A stretch of DNA of 64,000 bases, taken from positions 29,253,334 to 29,317,333 of the forward strand of contig NW_024037074.1 in NCBI RefSeq assembly GCF_015706575.1, in the 5' to 3' direction. Position numbers and translations under genes: made by a program. This DNA is from Patiria miniata. Its lineage: Eukaryota; Echinodermata; Asteroidea; Valvatida; Asterinidae. Of this stretch, positions 20,065-32,544 are shown piece after piece (the stretch's first letter is position 1; each line of letters starts with the position of its first letter). Under the pieces are notes generated by a model. It was not told the origin of the DNA. It was given only the letters and a program-made list of their open reading frames with translations, and made no database searches.

Positions 20065-20982
20065 ATAAATCAATTAACAAATTATCACCACACAAAAATC
20101 AAACAGTAGCAGTGCTGCAAAAATCAATTCGCTGTCCATTTTGCCGAAACAATAACTAATGAATCAAAAGAAATAATGCTTAATGTCATAATAATAATGA
20201 CGACAAAATGTCGATAAGTAAGGTACCGTTAAACAGGTATGATAAAACTGGTTGATTATTAATACATGTATAGCATTGTACATTAAAATATAAACACGGT
20301 TTACATGACAGTAAAACTAATTATACAAAAAAAATCACTAAAAATCAGATAAAAATAATACTTAATTTTTTTTCTATGAAATTAATTTAAGCTGTGATTT
20401 AAAAAAAAAAATCATAAATCTTTCTCGATAAGCTGGAAGTCTGTTCCACAGATGCATACATGGTAAAAGCACGAACACCGTATGCCTTGTCAGGCTTTGG
20501 ACGGACTTCAAGACGGTTGAACTTAACCCTATCATAGCCATTAGTGCGAATGTAACACTCATTAATTGATATCAACTCGACGAATAAGTCTGAAAACTAA
20601 CTAAGGATCTTGAATTCAACCCTTATGCATGTCTACATGACGATTTATCCTTCTAGAGCAATTACAAGTCTTGCAGCAACATTGTTAGTATGTTGTCATT
20701 TATTAAGCTGGTAATCGTTTGAACCAAAACATAAGAAATAAACTGTTCCAATAATCTAATCGGGAAATAGCAAATGCATGTATGAATAAATAATGTATTT
20801 GTTTACATTTGCACCGCACAGTTCCACAGAGACAATGGGTTTGAAAAAAAACTGTGACTGCTTGTAATTTAGTTTTTCGTAGAAGAATATTTAGAAATGT
20901 TAAATAAGTATGCTTTAAAACTGTTGACAACAGTTATATCTGTATCTACTGTGGAATTAAATATTTTTAATATACTTTAATA
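20065..20982 (+). other. 3' flank of C1q gene 2
   Basis: There is no gene. It aligns with the flanks after the other copies, best with 46110-46760 after gene 4. Confidence 0.65.
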
Positions 20983-21632
20983 AGGGTGAGTCAGAAAAAC
21001 GGAACCCACAAACCCCAAATACTGTATTTCATATTTAAAAAAAATATGAAGCACCAACAATAATAATGACTGGAAAGCCAATTTCATAAACTACTATTAG
21101 ATGAAAATATTACTGAAATTGCTGAATCACAATGATAATAAAACCTCTTTCGTTGAAAAATGCAATTTCAAGAATCGTCCTCACAATTGTCTTCAAACAT
21201 CACCATCAATAAAACCTCACTAAAAGTTAAAAATATTCAACAAAGTCCTTTTGAAGGTCCGTCTTTACAAAATGTGGATGTTATAAATCATATTGTTTGC
21301 TTAACCATGGTTGTTAATACAGATTGTGTGTACTACGGTTGTTGACAGTTGTTGAAACAAGTAATGTGTCGTTCTCTCTGTTGTTCCAAACAGTAAATAA
21401 ATACACAATAAATCGCCTCTTTTTATTTTTTGTTGGACAAAACAGGTTTTAGGGTCATTGCATTTAAATTGCGATATTCTTTGAACGGACTGAGCAATGT
21501 CAGTTATTTTTTTCATCTAAAAGTAGCTCATAAAGTTGACTTTTTGTCCAATATTATTGTTGGTGCAACATATTGTTTTTATATGAAATATAGTTGTTTT
21601 GGTTTGGGTTCCGCTTTTTTCGACTGACCCCC
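20983..21632. mobile_element. Mariner-like inverted-repeat element, 650 bp
   Basis: Ends AGGGTGAGTCAGAAAAACGG and the inverted GGGGTCAGTCGAAAAAAGCG share long inner similarity (GGAACCCA...AAACC). TA lies on both sides. The corresponding site after gene 4 (about 46742, TTTTGATAACAATG) is unoccupied. No transposase. A mariner/Tc1 origin is inferred from TA duplication and the end sequence. Confidence 0.75.
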
Positions 21633-22515
21633 TAACAAAGTGAACAAAGAAAATATGTTATTTGTTCTCTTTGGTATGTGATCATAGATACAAACAAATA
21701 ACGATTGTAAAACAAACATTGTTTCTGCACTGGTTGGGTTATTCTCAGGTGGGTGGAGACTCGCCTTGATATCATTTATTATTCCTCGGAAAGATTTTGT
21801 TTCCTACTAGAAAAAATACAAATTTTAATTGTACCACAAAAGCGAAGTATTTTATATAAATGGGTGGCGTTACGGTACCTTTTTTTTTATAATATCAACC
21901 ACGCCCCGTTGATTCAAACTCGAACAAGCTTTGAGTTTAAACTGTATTGTTGCTATATTAATGGGTTTTCTTTTTTAGTGGATCATGATTTGATGTCCCT
22001 TTGTAGACATATTTGGCTATTTCCGACTCTGCTTTTTAGACGTTTGTGCAGCCAATTTTTGCAACAAGAATATGCAAATATTAAAGAAAAGTTATGAATG
22101 TATTTTTGTAATCGTTTTTACAGATGTTTGAAAAGTTGCAAAATACAACGAAGTATAAGAACCAACAATTCCCTTGTGTTTTCACTTTTTGCAATGTTGA
22201 CAAAAAAACAGCTTTATACATAGCTCACATCTTGTACTGCATTTTAGGCATTTATTGCCGTAGTTTTTATAAAGACCTCTTTGGTAATTGACCTTAGCAT
22301 TATTTCAAAAATAATAACAAAACCGACGTGTGTCTTCTGATAGAAGTATAAATATTGAGATGAACGATGCTGAACCTCAAATAGCCAAGAATGTAGAATT
22401 GTTTGTATTGAATGGTTTGTTTTAATAGCACTGTAGGTTTGGTAATCGATCGATAGGGCTATATCACGTTCGAATATATTGGCAATTTTTGTTGTAGTTT
22501 TCAACTTCATATACT
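21633..22515 (+). other. Intergenic, matches 46760-47570 and 48291 on
   Basis: There is no gene. Near 22425 it holds the unoccupied form (TTTAATAGCACTG) of the insertion at 47575. Confidence 0.6.
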
Positions 22516-24317
22516 GAAGTAAGGATGGTAACGTTCAGAGAAAGTTATCGGGATTGATTGTCAAAAATGTAGGCCATTCCATCATTTTTGAAAGCTTGAA
22601 ATTGCGAGTTGTCATAAAGCTAATAAACTATGTCTTTTCTCACTTTTTTGCTTTATTAGTGGCCAATAAAAAGCTCAAGATTTATATTGATAATCAGATT
22701 ATTTGTTGAAACGTGTCCTGTCACCAAATAAAAGCCCATTATACAACGACTCGAAAGGAGAAACTAGGTGGGATTTGTTATCATGATTTAAGACAACAAA
22801 ACGGTCCCTTCTCTCTTTAGACAGCAATCAGTAAAGAAACTTAATAAAATCGACCGAGGATTTCAACCCAAAACACGTTAAGCCCTGTTAAGTATTTCGT
22901 TAATAAATACTGCCGCAAATGTTGTTTTCCGTCGAGTTTTGCCCCGATGAATAGATTCATGTTTTTTTTTTCTAGGGCTACAAATGTTTTTTTTTTTTTT
23001 TTTTTTGGGGGGGGGGGGGGGGAATAGGCCTCATTGCCCCGTACTTTAGAAATTTCGAGTTTGTATTATTCAATCGATTTGTGGCCTGACATATTCGTTG
23101 TCTTTGCGGTGTAGACTGCATGGGTCCCAACCCCCGCTTTTAGTCTCGATATAATATAGTAAACCGGAACCAGTCTACCAGCAGCAGTGCATGAAGCAAG
23201 GATTCTTAGGGGGGGGGGGGGAGGAAATAAAGAAGCTGCACAATGCTACATTTGGAGGAGGGTGGTATAAATTTCTGTTCAACATAATAACCATGATCAT
23301 TTACAATTTTTTTTTTTTTTGGGGGGGGCGCTGAGTGGCTTTTTTTCTTTATTTTTCTATGGGCTGTCTACCCAAAGGGCGGATTTGATATATCTTTTAA
23401 AGCGAATTAATTAAGGCAGTAAAAACTATTTTTTTATAAGATCTACGATAGACGACACGACTGTTGTAAAATCAATTCACCGATCCTCTTCCTCTTGACG
23501 GAAATATTAATGGAAAGGAGAACAACAGCACCCTAGCATTAAATAAGCACCTCTCCGCCTCAGCGTAAATTTGCGGGTTAGGGATCCGCCGTTGTGGATA
23601 GGGGGGGGGGGGGGGGAGGGATGATGGAAACGGGGGTTCCTAGGGGGATTCGTGCTTGGTTTGGAGATCAGGCTATTGAATGTTTTGCTCGGGAAAGAAG
23701 TCTGTTGTACACGGTTTGATCGAAACAGTTGGGTGAGTTTGGGATTGGATTTGGTTGGGCGAAAGTCAAGATTGGGATTTGCATATTTCTGCATGTGTTT
23801 GGTTTTGGTATATATTGGGCTCAATAAGAGGAGTTGGGAGGCCCCAATAAGCGGAGAGAGGGTTCTGCATGTTCAAGGTCGATTGCAGGCCGAGAAGTTG
23901 GCTGGGCCGAGCGCACGTTTGACTAGTGGATGGGGATAGATCAATGGTTATAATAAAGAACGGTTGGGATTCGCAAAATCAGTATATTTTCGCCGTTAGA
24001 GGGCGGCAACTGTACATGGACCGGATATTATGTACACAATGTCAAAGTGTATTCACCTTCTTAGTGCGCTTTTTTTTAAAGGTAAATTCACATCATCTTT
24101 GTTTTTCTATCATAAATAAAGACTGCATATATAACCTGACTACAAAATATATACTTGCCACCAAATGCGTGGTCCCATTAAAATCACGAAGCTCAAAACA
24201 AACACTGATTGAATCACTTATGACCGGTGTACGTCATTATTGTATCCACCAGTTAGAGTTTATATTCACCCAACAAGTCGGTGACCACAAGCGAGTGGTC
24301 TGTGATTGACAGATGCC
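22516..24317 (+). repeat. Left copy of a local tandem duplication
   Basis: The segment that begins CCATCATTTTTGAAAGCTTG near 22572 recurs from about 24315, after a truncated promoter. It contains the upstream block of the promoter and long T and G runs (22988-23022). No gene. Confidence 0.65.
24200..24317 (+). promoter_or_regulatory. Truncated extra C1q promoter
   Basis: It has the distal part of the promoter (GACCGGTGTACGTCATTAT, the GTCGGTGACCACAAG segment, and TGATTGACAG at 24303-24312) but stops right after it at a GCCA joint. It lacks the CCAAT box, TATA box and exon 1, so it cannot start this gene by itself. Confidence 0.7.
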
Positions 24318-26550
24318 ATCATTTTTGGAAGCTTGAACTTGCGAGTTTTATACAGCTTATAAACCATGTCTTTTTCCATTTTTGTCTACTTTATTAGTAA
24401 CGAATGAAAAACAAGATTTATGTTGATAATCAGGCTATTTTGTTGAGACGTGTCCTGTCATCAAATAAAAATTCCATTACAAAGGAAAAATAGGCGGGGT
24501 TTGTTGTCATGATTTGAGACAACAAAACGGCACCTTCTCACTGTAGCGAACAAGAAGTAAAGACACTTAAATAAAATCGACCTAGGAAATCAACCCAAAA
24601 CACGTTAATGTGTTAAATACTTAGTTTATTACAGCCCCATGATGGGGGCGGATCCAGCAATTTTCGCAGTGGGGATTTTCATCAGCCAAACAAATTGAAA
24701 ATGTACACAGGTTTTTTTCTCCGGAAACTTGGCCTCCGTAAAATCAAAACCTGGGGGCGCTGTTCAATAGGGGGCGCTGTAGAAATCCGACAATTATTAA
24801 CACTAGATTACAGAATGGTGTACCGTATTTTGAACAGGCAGACAATATACCAGTATACATTTTTTTGGGGTGACACGGCGGGGGGGGGGGGGTTCGACTT
24901 ATTTTTTTTCGGAATTTGTATGAACAACATTTTTTTTTTTGGACAGAGCTTGGGGGGGGGGGGGTTACCCCCAAAACAACCGTCTGGATCCGTGCCTGTT
25001 TCCTCGATTTTTGAATCCTCCGAGAAATAGATTTGTTTCTAGGGCTACAAAGGTTATTTACTTGTGAATGAGACGCCGACCGAAACAATCGGCCGTTCTG
25101 CATTGCTCCGAGGAATAGAATAGAATAGATAACAAACATTCATTCTTTTGTTTGTGAAATATGCTTCATAACCCGGTACTGCTGACATGTTCTGCTTGTT
25201 TCTTATTTAATTGGCCTGATATTTATTCGTTTCTTGCGGTGTAGACTGCATGTGTCCCAACCTCCGTTTTTTAGTCTACATAATATAGGACACCGGAACC
25301 AGTCTACCAGCAGCAGTGTAGCCAGGGGTCTCACCATTTTTTTTGGGGGGGGGGGGGCTGCAAGATGTTGCAGTGGGAGGGAGGGAGGAGCCATTTCTGT
25401 TATACATCAGGCCCAAAAAAGTCTCCGATTTCTGGTATGGAGCTTGCCCCAAAAGTAGTGCGGCGACTCGGGTTTTTTTTTTTTTTTTTTTTTTTTTAAC
25501 CGTTTCTTATACTTCAAATGTCGGCTGATGACAACAAATGGAGCCCGACTAAACTTAGTGCAAATATATGGGAGTCCAGAGAGGCCACATAAAGCGTATG
25601 CTCGATCAGCAGGATTTCAGTCATACCAGTGAGTTTGGCGGTTTTGAGACATCATTTTGCCGACGCGCACGGCTACGGCAACGCGCGTGCGTACCGGAAA
25701 CCGGAGACTTGTTGGGGGTGGGGGGTGGGGGGGGGTGTCTACCAGCAAGGTGGATTAGATACATCTTTACATCAAATTAAAGCAGCCACATAAATTAGAA
25801 TAAAAAATGGATTATTTTACAAGAGCTACAATAGACGACAAGACTGTTGTAAAATCGATTTACTCATCCTCTTCCTCTTAATGGAAAGGACAACTACAGC
25901 ACCCTAGCATTAAATAAACACCCTCCCCCCCCCGATCTCGAGCCGCCTTAGCATATATTTGGGGTTCGGGATCCGCCGTGGGCTGCCCTAGGGTGGTTAG
26001 GAGGTGGAAGGGATGATGGGAGCGGGGGTTCCTAGGTGGATTCGTGCTTAGGCCACTGAAGGTTGGGGTTTTGTTAAGGAAAGAAGACTGTTTCACATGG
26101 TTGGATCGAAACAGTTAAGTTTGGGAATGGATTTGGTTGGGCGAGGGTCAAGAATGGGTTGGCATATTTCTGTTTTTGGTTTTGGTATAGGTTGGGCTCA
26201 ATAAGCGTGGAGGGGGTTCTGCAGGTGCAATGTCAATTGCATGCCGAGAAGTTGGTCTGGCCGAGCGCGCGTTTAACTTGTGGATGGGGATAGATGAATG
26301 GTTATAATTAAGTTGCCTTTGGGAACGGCTGGGTTCTGCCAAATCAGTATCCTTTCAGGGCGGCAATTGTACATGGACCGGATAATGCACACAATATATT
26401 CAAGTTCTCATTACTTTTTGGAAAAGCTGAATTCATTTCATCTCCGTTTTTTTTATCACAAATATAGACTGCGTAAGAATACTAGCCACCAAATGCGTGG
26501 CTTCATTTAATAACACAAAGCGCAAAACAAACACTGATTGAATCACGTAT
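24318..26550 (+). repeat. Right copy of the local duplication, upstream of gene 3
   Basis: There is no gene. It matches 22572-24200 with insertions, including a MITE-like piece at about 24648-25000 whose ends read GGGGCGGATCCAG and CTGGATCCGTGCC. It leads into the complete gene 3 promoter. Confidence 0.6.
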
Positions 26551-26917
26551 GGCCGGTGTACGTCATTATTCTATTCACCAATCAGAGTTAGTCACCCAAC
26601 AAGTCGGTGACCACAAGTGAGTGGTCTGTGATTGACAGGTGCCAATCACAATCAACGTGTTTGAATGTGTCACCGACATCCATACGATCATTCCAACAAT
26701 TAGATGCGTCTATTTGAGTGTCGGTGATACAAGCTTCGGGTTGAACGTGTGGCAATGTAACATTAACATCATTTCCGTCTCACAAATATGGAGCGAGTCG
26801 GTGATATGTGATTGACAGCGCGCAGGGGCCAATCACCAACCGGGCATGCAAGTTCCTCAGTCACTGCTCGGGAAATCGACGTCAATATTTAAGTCACAAG
26901 CTGCCGGCTCACTCCTC
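26551..26917 (+). promoter_or_regulatory. Promoter of C1q gene 3
   Basis: Two perfect TGATTGACAG sites (26629-26638 and 26809-26818), the inverted pair TCACCGACA / TGTCGGTGA, a CCAATCA box, CGACGTCA and TATTTAAG (26886-26893). The initiator is near 26918. It is the most complete promoter in the window. Confidence 0.78.
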
Positions 26918-26994
26918 ACAACGACCGCAGCTCATGTCCACGTTCAGACGACAACCCGACAGAACTGTTTGCAAGATCAAACGAGAATTGCACG
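26918..26994 (+). other. Exon 1 (5' leader) of C1q gene 3
   Basis: 77 bp, ending CACG|GTGAGT. An ATG at 26934 begins an upstream frame that would cross the splice to exon 2. Confidence 0.62.
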
Positions 26995-29565
26995 GTGAGT
27001 GTTTGAAACAGTCTTTTACGATAATTCTGCAAACTTTGGGATGGATCTTTTGTGATATATGATATTGACACAATATGCTTATAGCCAAAACAGTGCGCTG
27101 TAAATATTTCCGACCATGATGATTCCATTTCTATACGGTTATTCCATAACTTATCATGCGATATTGGTGCTTGAATCATAACCAGGTTTTATGTTGCATA
27201 GACTACAGCTGAATAAGCGCTAGTCTGAAAAGTTGATGCGGATTCAGACCAAAATTTTGTGAGGCCAAAATCAGGCAATAATATAGCTAAGAGCAAATAC
27301 ATGTATATAGTCACGATTTTTTTTATTTGTTCGGGATTCCTGTCTGACAATATTTCAGCTCCTACATACATAGTGCACCCTTGACGCATTTTAATTGCCT
27401 TGAATACTGAATAGTGAAAAAAAACCTATAAATTCATGGACGTTTTATACTTTTTATTGTCATTCAGATTCGCCAGTTTTCCCGTCAAACCTGGTTGTAG
27501 GTTTTGCAAGAGTGTATTACATCAAGTTCCTTATTGTTATTGAAGTTCATGCACTTTCACAATTTTGTCAGATGATCAATTTAATTCTTTTCGTTTTTAA
27601 CGAAAGAAATTTTGCGAAAGCTCGACCGCCCATAATATCAGTATGATCAATCACCTCCTTTATTTTCTAGCTAGTGTTCCCTGTTTATTGTCAAACCTGA
27701 AATCCCGATGCGATGCGCTCACCTTTCCCCCCGGAAATCACTCTAGCTAATACAGGATAAAAGGTTATGCGGAAGTTGGCCACGGAAAAACGTTTAAAGG
27801 AAATCGTGACATCACTTCAAACTCAGTGGCGTAACCCGTGGCGTAACTAGTCTGCAACGATAGGTCTAAGCGTTACTTTCAAGCGTTGCAGGATAAAAGT
27901 GTCAAATGTCAGAATAGACTTTAGGGCGCAAATACGAACAAATCGGATCATGATCACACACATTTTATTCATGTTTAAATTGCCCCCCGGACATGCAAAC
28001 AAAACAGAAACAGGAGACAAAAAAAGGATACAAAGAAAAAGAAGAAAGAGGTGCGAACATCGTATTGCTGTTAATGTAATTGGTTGGGGTGCAAATGTCC
28101 CTGGACACCCTAAAAAAATTATCAATCGGGAAAATGATCGGGGGGGGGGGGGGGGGAGGGGGATGTGATTTGTCCTCTACACTCAAAAAAATCCTCGCGA
28201 CGCCCATGGCTGGATACATTTGTAGAATCATGTTAAGAGTTGAGGTTGCACAAATTATTCGAGCGTCCATTTAGATTTTGCATCTTCCCTTTAAAAAAAA
28301 GCAGATTTCTTTTCGTAATTTTACTGGGTTCTTTATATTGGTTAATGAGGAAACACGCACGAGATATTTTCTTTCATGTTTACGTACATACAATCAGTTT
28401 CGTAAAACAAACCCCCCAAAATGACAGAACTAAAAGAACTAAAAGAGAGATATGCATGCAAACTATAGAAAATTGATTGAAGACTGCATTAACCGTTTAT
28501 CGTGTTGGCGATAACAAAAGAAATTTGATTGATTTTGAGTATCTTTTTAATTATCTTTTTATTTCAACAGAGTGATGACAACAATTAACAAACTGGTTAA
28601 TATGGTCTAAATATGAAAAAAAGGATTTGTTTTGCACAATAAACCTCATTTTGGGCGTGTGCTCAAAATGTCATTCTTTCTATAATCTAGCCACCTAACA
28701 ATGTTCCTGTCATGTTTCCTTCCCTGACAATTATAACAAAAGTGTGTAAATTGCTTCTTGAAATTTTATCAAAGTCATGTCATTTTATCATTTGTTTTAA
28801 CACTGCCACATAATATTTTCAAGGGCGAATACAGAGAGTTTATTGCCGGGCGAAGTTTGAGCCGGGAGAAAGGGTAAGGGTGGAACGGCTCTCTTAATCG
28901 AAATTTGCCTTTTTTTGATAAATATTCGGTCACTGCCGGGGGAGGGCACCCCCTCCGCACCCCTAGAGCCAATACTGATCTGGTTAAACTGCCGAATTTT
29001 ATTAAACATGAATGACTTTTAAAGCAAGCATGAAGTTGAATTCCCAAGCTGGACTGAATCTAAAGCACAATAAATTCAATGCAAATACGTCAATTGCCTA
29101 CTTTTTTAAGCGTATAGGGGAGATACCCTTAAATAATTTGATCGTTCGCTAAATTCAACTGGGTTTGAGAATGCTTACGGGTTTGTATGCGAATTTGAAA
29201 AAAAGTGTTTACACATTGAATGAGCAAGGTGTGAAATTGGACGGGAAAAACATATTTAAATGAAAAATATGCTGTTTTCAAAACTGAGATAATTATGCTT
29301 TCAAAAATGATTCAATGACTTAGTAGTGCTTAAAAAAAACACAGATTTTTTTTGTATAGTTAATTTAAATAAACTGTATAATGAATTTGAATAAAGGCTT
29401 TCATAAAACGGTTTGAATCAATAAATTGAATAATTGTTCCTGGTTTCGAATGATTATTGATCAAAGTGAAAAAAAAACCAAGTTGCATTAAAATCAATGA
29501 TTAAAGTATTTCTTTCTTTACTTAAGCATAAACGTTACCAGTTTTCTTTGTTTATTACTTTTCAG
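26995..29565 (+). other. Intron 1 of C1q gene 3
   Basis: 2571 bp, no gene. It contains a G-run MITE-like stretch (28130-28190) and a MITE at about 28820-28975. It ends in a pyrimidine-rich tract and CAG. Confidence 0.65.
28820..28975. mobile_element. Short MITE in intron 1 of gene 3
   Basis: Begins CAAGGGCGAATACAGAGAG and ends near GAGCCAATACTG. Its sister at 54393-54552 has better ends. Both sit at the same place of the duplicated intron, so it was present before that duplication. Confidence 0.5.
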
Positions 29566-29633
29566 CTTACAGTGAACTCCTTTTGATCTCTTCTTGGACC
29601 TGATCTTCAAGACTTCAAGACCGAACCATCGAG
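29566..29633 (+). other. Exon 2 (5' leader) of C1q gene 3
   Basis: 68 bp between TTTTCAG and GAG|GTCGGT, nearly identical to exon 2 of gene 2. Confidence 0.75.
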
Positions 29634-29916
29634 GTCGGTGTGATGATGTTTAATTGATTCTATCATGACCGTGGAAAGGGCGTGCCGTCCCCCCCCCAAA
29701 AAAAAAAAAAAACTGACGTAATTCGGTCTCCTTTCCTAACTTTTATCGGTGGGCAAAACAATAATACTAACAAGTTTGGATTGCCCGTAGTTGCCATGGC
29801 AACATATTTAAAAAGAAACCATTTTTTTATTTACATGTTATGTCTCGTATACAAATTCTTCAGTTTATGTAGTGATTTTGTTTGTTATTTTAGGCCTTGA
29901 ATTGTTTTCTTTTCAG
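29634..29916 (+). other. Intron 2 of C1q gene 3
   Basis: 283 bp, with a C/A homopolymer stretch at 29690-29712. The acceptor TTTTCTTTTCAG is directly before the ATG. Confidence 0.75.
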
Positions 29917-30756
29917 ATGAAAATCTGCGCGGCCAACATTCTGTCAATCGCCCTCCTTCTAAGTAACTCTGTCAAGCTCCAAGCTTCCGATTATACTGGG
30001 CCGGTTCCCTCGGACGGTGATGGTCCTGCGTCTCAGTTGTGTCAGCAGTGCTGCCAGGGACCTGTAGCAATACCCGGCATACCAGGTCTGCCTGGGCCAG
30101 CAGGACCGATGGGGCCGTACGGTCTGTCGGGGTCAAAGGGCAGTGCAGGTCAGCAAGGTCACAAAGGTGAAATTGGCCCTATTGGACCTATGGGTGAGCG
30201 GGGAGCACCTGGGAACACTGGGTCTAAAGGTGACGATGGGATTGGTCTGCCCGGCAAGATAGGTCCGAGAGGCCCACCGGGTCTTGTTGGAGCAGCCGGT
30301 CAGGCTGGTGTCAAAGGTCAGAAGGGTGAGCCAGGGGAGACACCAGACGACTCTAGTCAGCGGGTGGCATTCACCGTGGTGAGGACGAGCAGCTCGGATG
30401 ACTCTACGAGTCACGACACCCTTTTGCCCTTCCAGCAGACCAAGACCCTTCTGCCGGGTACCCGCTTCGATCTCGAGACCGGCACGTTCACATGTAGTGT
30501 GCCGGGCACCTACGTATTTACGTTTTCTGTTCTTAAGTTTAGCCTGAGCGGTAGCCTTTACATCCATCTTGTTAAAAACAACTCCAAGGTTATCAGTACC
30601 CATGGTACATCTGGTCAACTTGGTCAGTTGTCTGGGAGCGCAGTTATGATCCTGCGGCGAGGAGACTCGGTGTATGTTACTATGTACGGTAGGGCGCATA
30701 GTGAATCCACCCGTCACTACACCTCATTCAGTGGCTTCCTCCTTTACCCCGAATAA
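29917..30756 (+). CDS. C1q gene 3: secreted collagen-like C1q-domain protein (279 aa)
   Basis: I start it at the ATG after the splice acceptor. The frame stays open 15 codons upstream, but those codons are intron. The build is as in gene 2: signal peptide (1-23), CQQCC cluster, Gly-X-Y repeats with one extra triplet (GHK) and the same single imperfection, then the C1q head. It has an extra DY near the mature start. The head differs from the other copies at scattered surface-type positions (FSLSGSLYIHL, NSKVIST, GTSGQLG, AHSESTR), and ILRRGD replaces VLQRGD. The signature PGTYVFTF is intact, and the stop lies in AATAAA. It is predicted to be functional. Its ligand is unknown. Confidence 0.93.
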   Translation: MKICAANILSIALLLSNSVKLQASDYTGPVPSDGDGPASQLCQQCCQGPVAIPGIPGLPGPAGPMGPYGLSGSKGSAGQQGHKGEIGPIGPMGERGAPGNTGSKGDDGIGLPGKIGPRGPPGLVGAAGQAGVKGQKGEPGETPDDSSQRVAFTVVRTSSSDDSTSHDTLLPFQQTKTLLPGTRFDLETGTFTCSVPGTYVFTFSVLKFSLSGSLYIHLVKNNSKVISTHGTSGQLGQLSGSAVMILRRGDSVYVTMYGRAHSESTRHYTSFSGFLLYPE

Positions 30757-31750
30757 ATAAATAATTAACTTAATAAAATTAAATCACAACGCATAAAATT
30801 TATACAGGAGCAGTGCTGCCCCTTTGTGTTTCGCTTTCCATTTTGCTAAAACAGTATTAACCAATGAATTAAAGAAAGTTCAATGTCATGATAATAAGAA
30901 AGATAATTGATTCTTAATACATAACATTTTACATTAAAGTATCGAAACGCTTTACAATACATCAAAAACTACATAAAAACAGTTAATCAAAAAGTAGTTA
31001 AATATATGACTTTTTAAAAAGAATGTATTAGCTTCGATAAAAAAACCTCAAAAATCTGTATTTTTGGCTCGAATAACGTGGAAGTCTGCACGGTCACCGT
31101 TCGGAACTTTAGGAAGGTAGAACTGAACCCCATGACAGATTTTAGTGCGAATGTTAAACGCATGAACTGATATTTACTCTGTGAGGTACTGTACTGCTGA
31201 CATACCATGGCGGATAATTTTGAAAAGTACCGAAGAATCTTGAATTCAACCCGCACCGTAACCGAGAGCTGAAGCATGGTTGTCATGTCTGCAAGATGAC
31301 CCTTCCTTGATTTGTTTGTTCTGGCAATCGTACGGAAAAAAAAAAAAAAACTTTCACAATAATCTGTCTTGGAAGTAACAAAATGCATGTATTAAAAAAA
31401 TCCGACTTTGTTTTTTTAATTTAGAATGTTTTTTTTTTTTTGCATTGCGCATACAGAAATATATTAAATGAAATCGGGTGATGTCATTTATTTATCTTGG
31501 GAAAGATTTTGTTCTTGAAAAAAAAAGAGTTTCAGTTGCACCACAGGAAACAAGAACTCTAAAACTGTTTTAAACAATATGTTTTATATCCCATGTTAAA
31601 CATGTGTAATTAAGTGTTTATTTTATGTTCAAACTTGAGTTATAGAGCTTTCACTAAAATGAAATTGTTAACAATTTAATGAAATTATAATTGATAATGT
31701 GATACTATCAGCGAATCACGAAGTTATAATTCAGTGATAGGATAAATTTG
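30757..31750 (+). other. 3' flank of C1q gene 3
   Basis: There is no gene. It aligns with the flank after gene 1 (7614-8612) and gene 5. It lacks the MITE present at 8613. Confidence 0.6.
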
Positions 31751-31814
31751 ATTCTAAGAAACGTTTTGTTTTTCTTTCAAGTTTACATTTAAGGATATTG
31801 CTCTGTTAAACAGC

Positions 31815-32340
31815 TTGAGCAGGCCCGAATTAAGTGTTTCGTAGGCCCAAGGCACCAGTGTTCCAAAGAATGGAGAAGGAGGGGAAAGGAAGAGGGAATA
31901 AGAACAAAGTGAAACATGTAAATAATAAACACCGCTGCTCAAACTCAGCATAGCTAAAATCAGGTTCTGCAACCCATGGCAAAAGATTGTACATTCTGTC
32001 ATGTCGGCGCAAGCTGCCGCGTGAAGTCTCTTCAAATACGGGCGTTGACAGCTACAGCTGTGCAAAACAAAAGCACGTGCTCGCTCACAGGCAGTTACGA
32101 ATTGAGCTGATTTTTATGAGTGACTACTCAAAATAACGAGGGCATATTTTGATAGAGAGTCAAGCTACAATTTTGATATTTGCGGCACAGAGCATTTGCA
32201 ATCCAAAAATTTCCCGGGGCTCTTAAGCGCCCCAGACCCCACACCTTCAGGGCATTGCGCTCGCATATAAATAATTCCTCTATATAGGATTAAAAGACGC
32301 CCCCTCCCTGCAGTCTGGGATTAGGGAACAGGCCCGAACA
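31815..32340. mobile_element. Possible inverted-end repeat, boundaries uncertain
   Basis: AGCAGGCCCGAATTAAG at 31818 and AACAGGCCCGAA near 32330 flank a stretch with no counterpart in the other flanks. The ends repeat directly rather than clearly inverted, so the class is uncertain. Confidence 0.3.
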
Positions 32341-32544
32341 AGGTATGCGCAAAGGTACTGAGCATGTACTGTACATGCAGTTTTGCAACAATGAAATAAA
32401 AACATCATAGCTGGATTGAATTTTGTATTTTCCAGCAGTTTTAACAATTAATTTCGAACGATTACAGTACAATTGCAAGCTCTCAATATAACAATATACC
32501 AATTCTTGCAATTGTTCTCCGATAGAAAAGAAAGATAATAAAAC

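Noticed and set aside
30133..30717. Open frame of 194 codons on the minus strand across C1q gene 3 (similar ones across genes 1, 2 and 5)
   Set aside because: It is antisense to a well-supported coding region. The frames follow from the repetitive codon use of the collagen and C1q sequence and have no start context or domain of their own.
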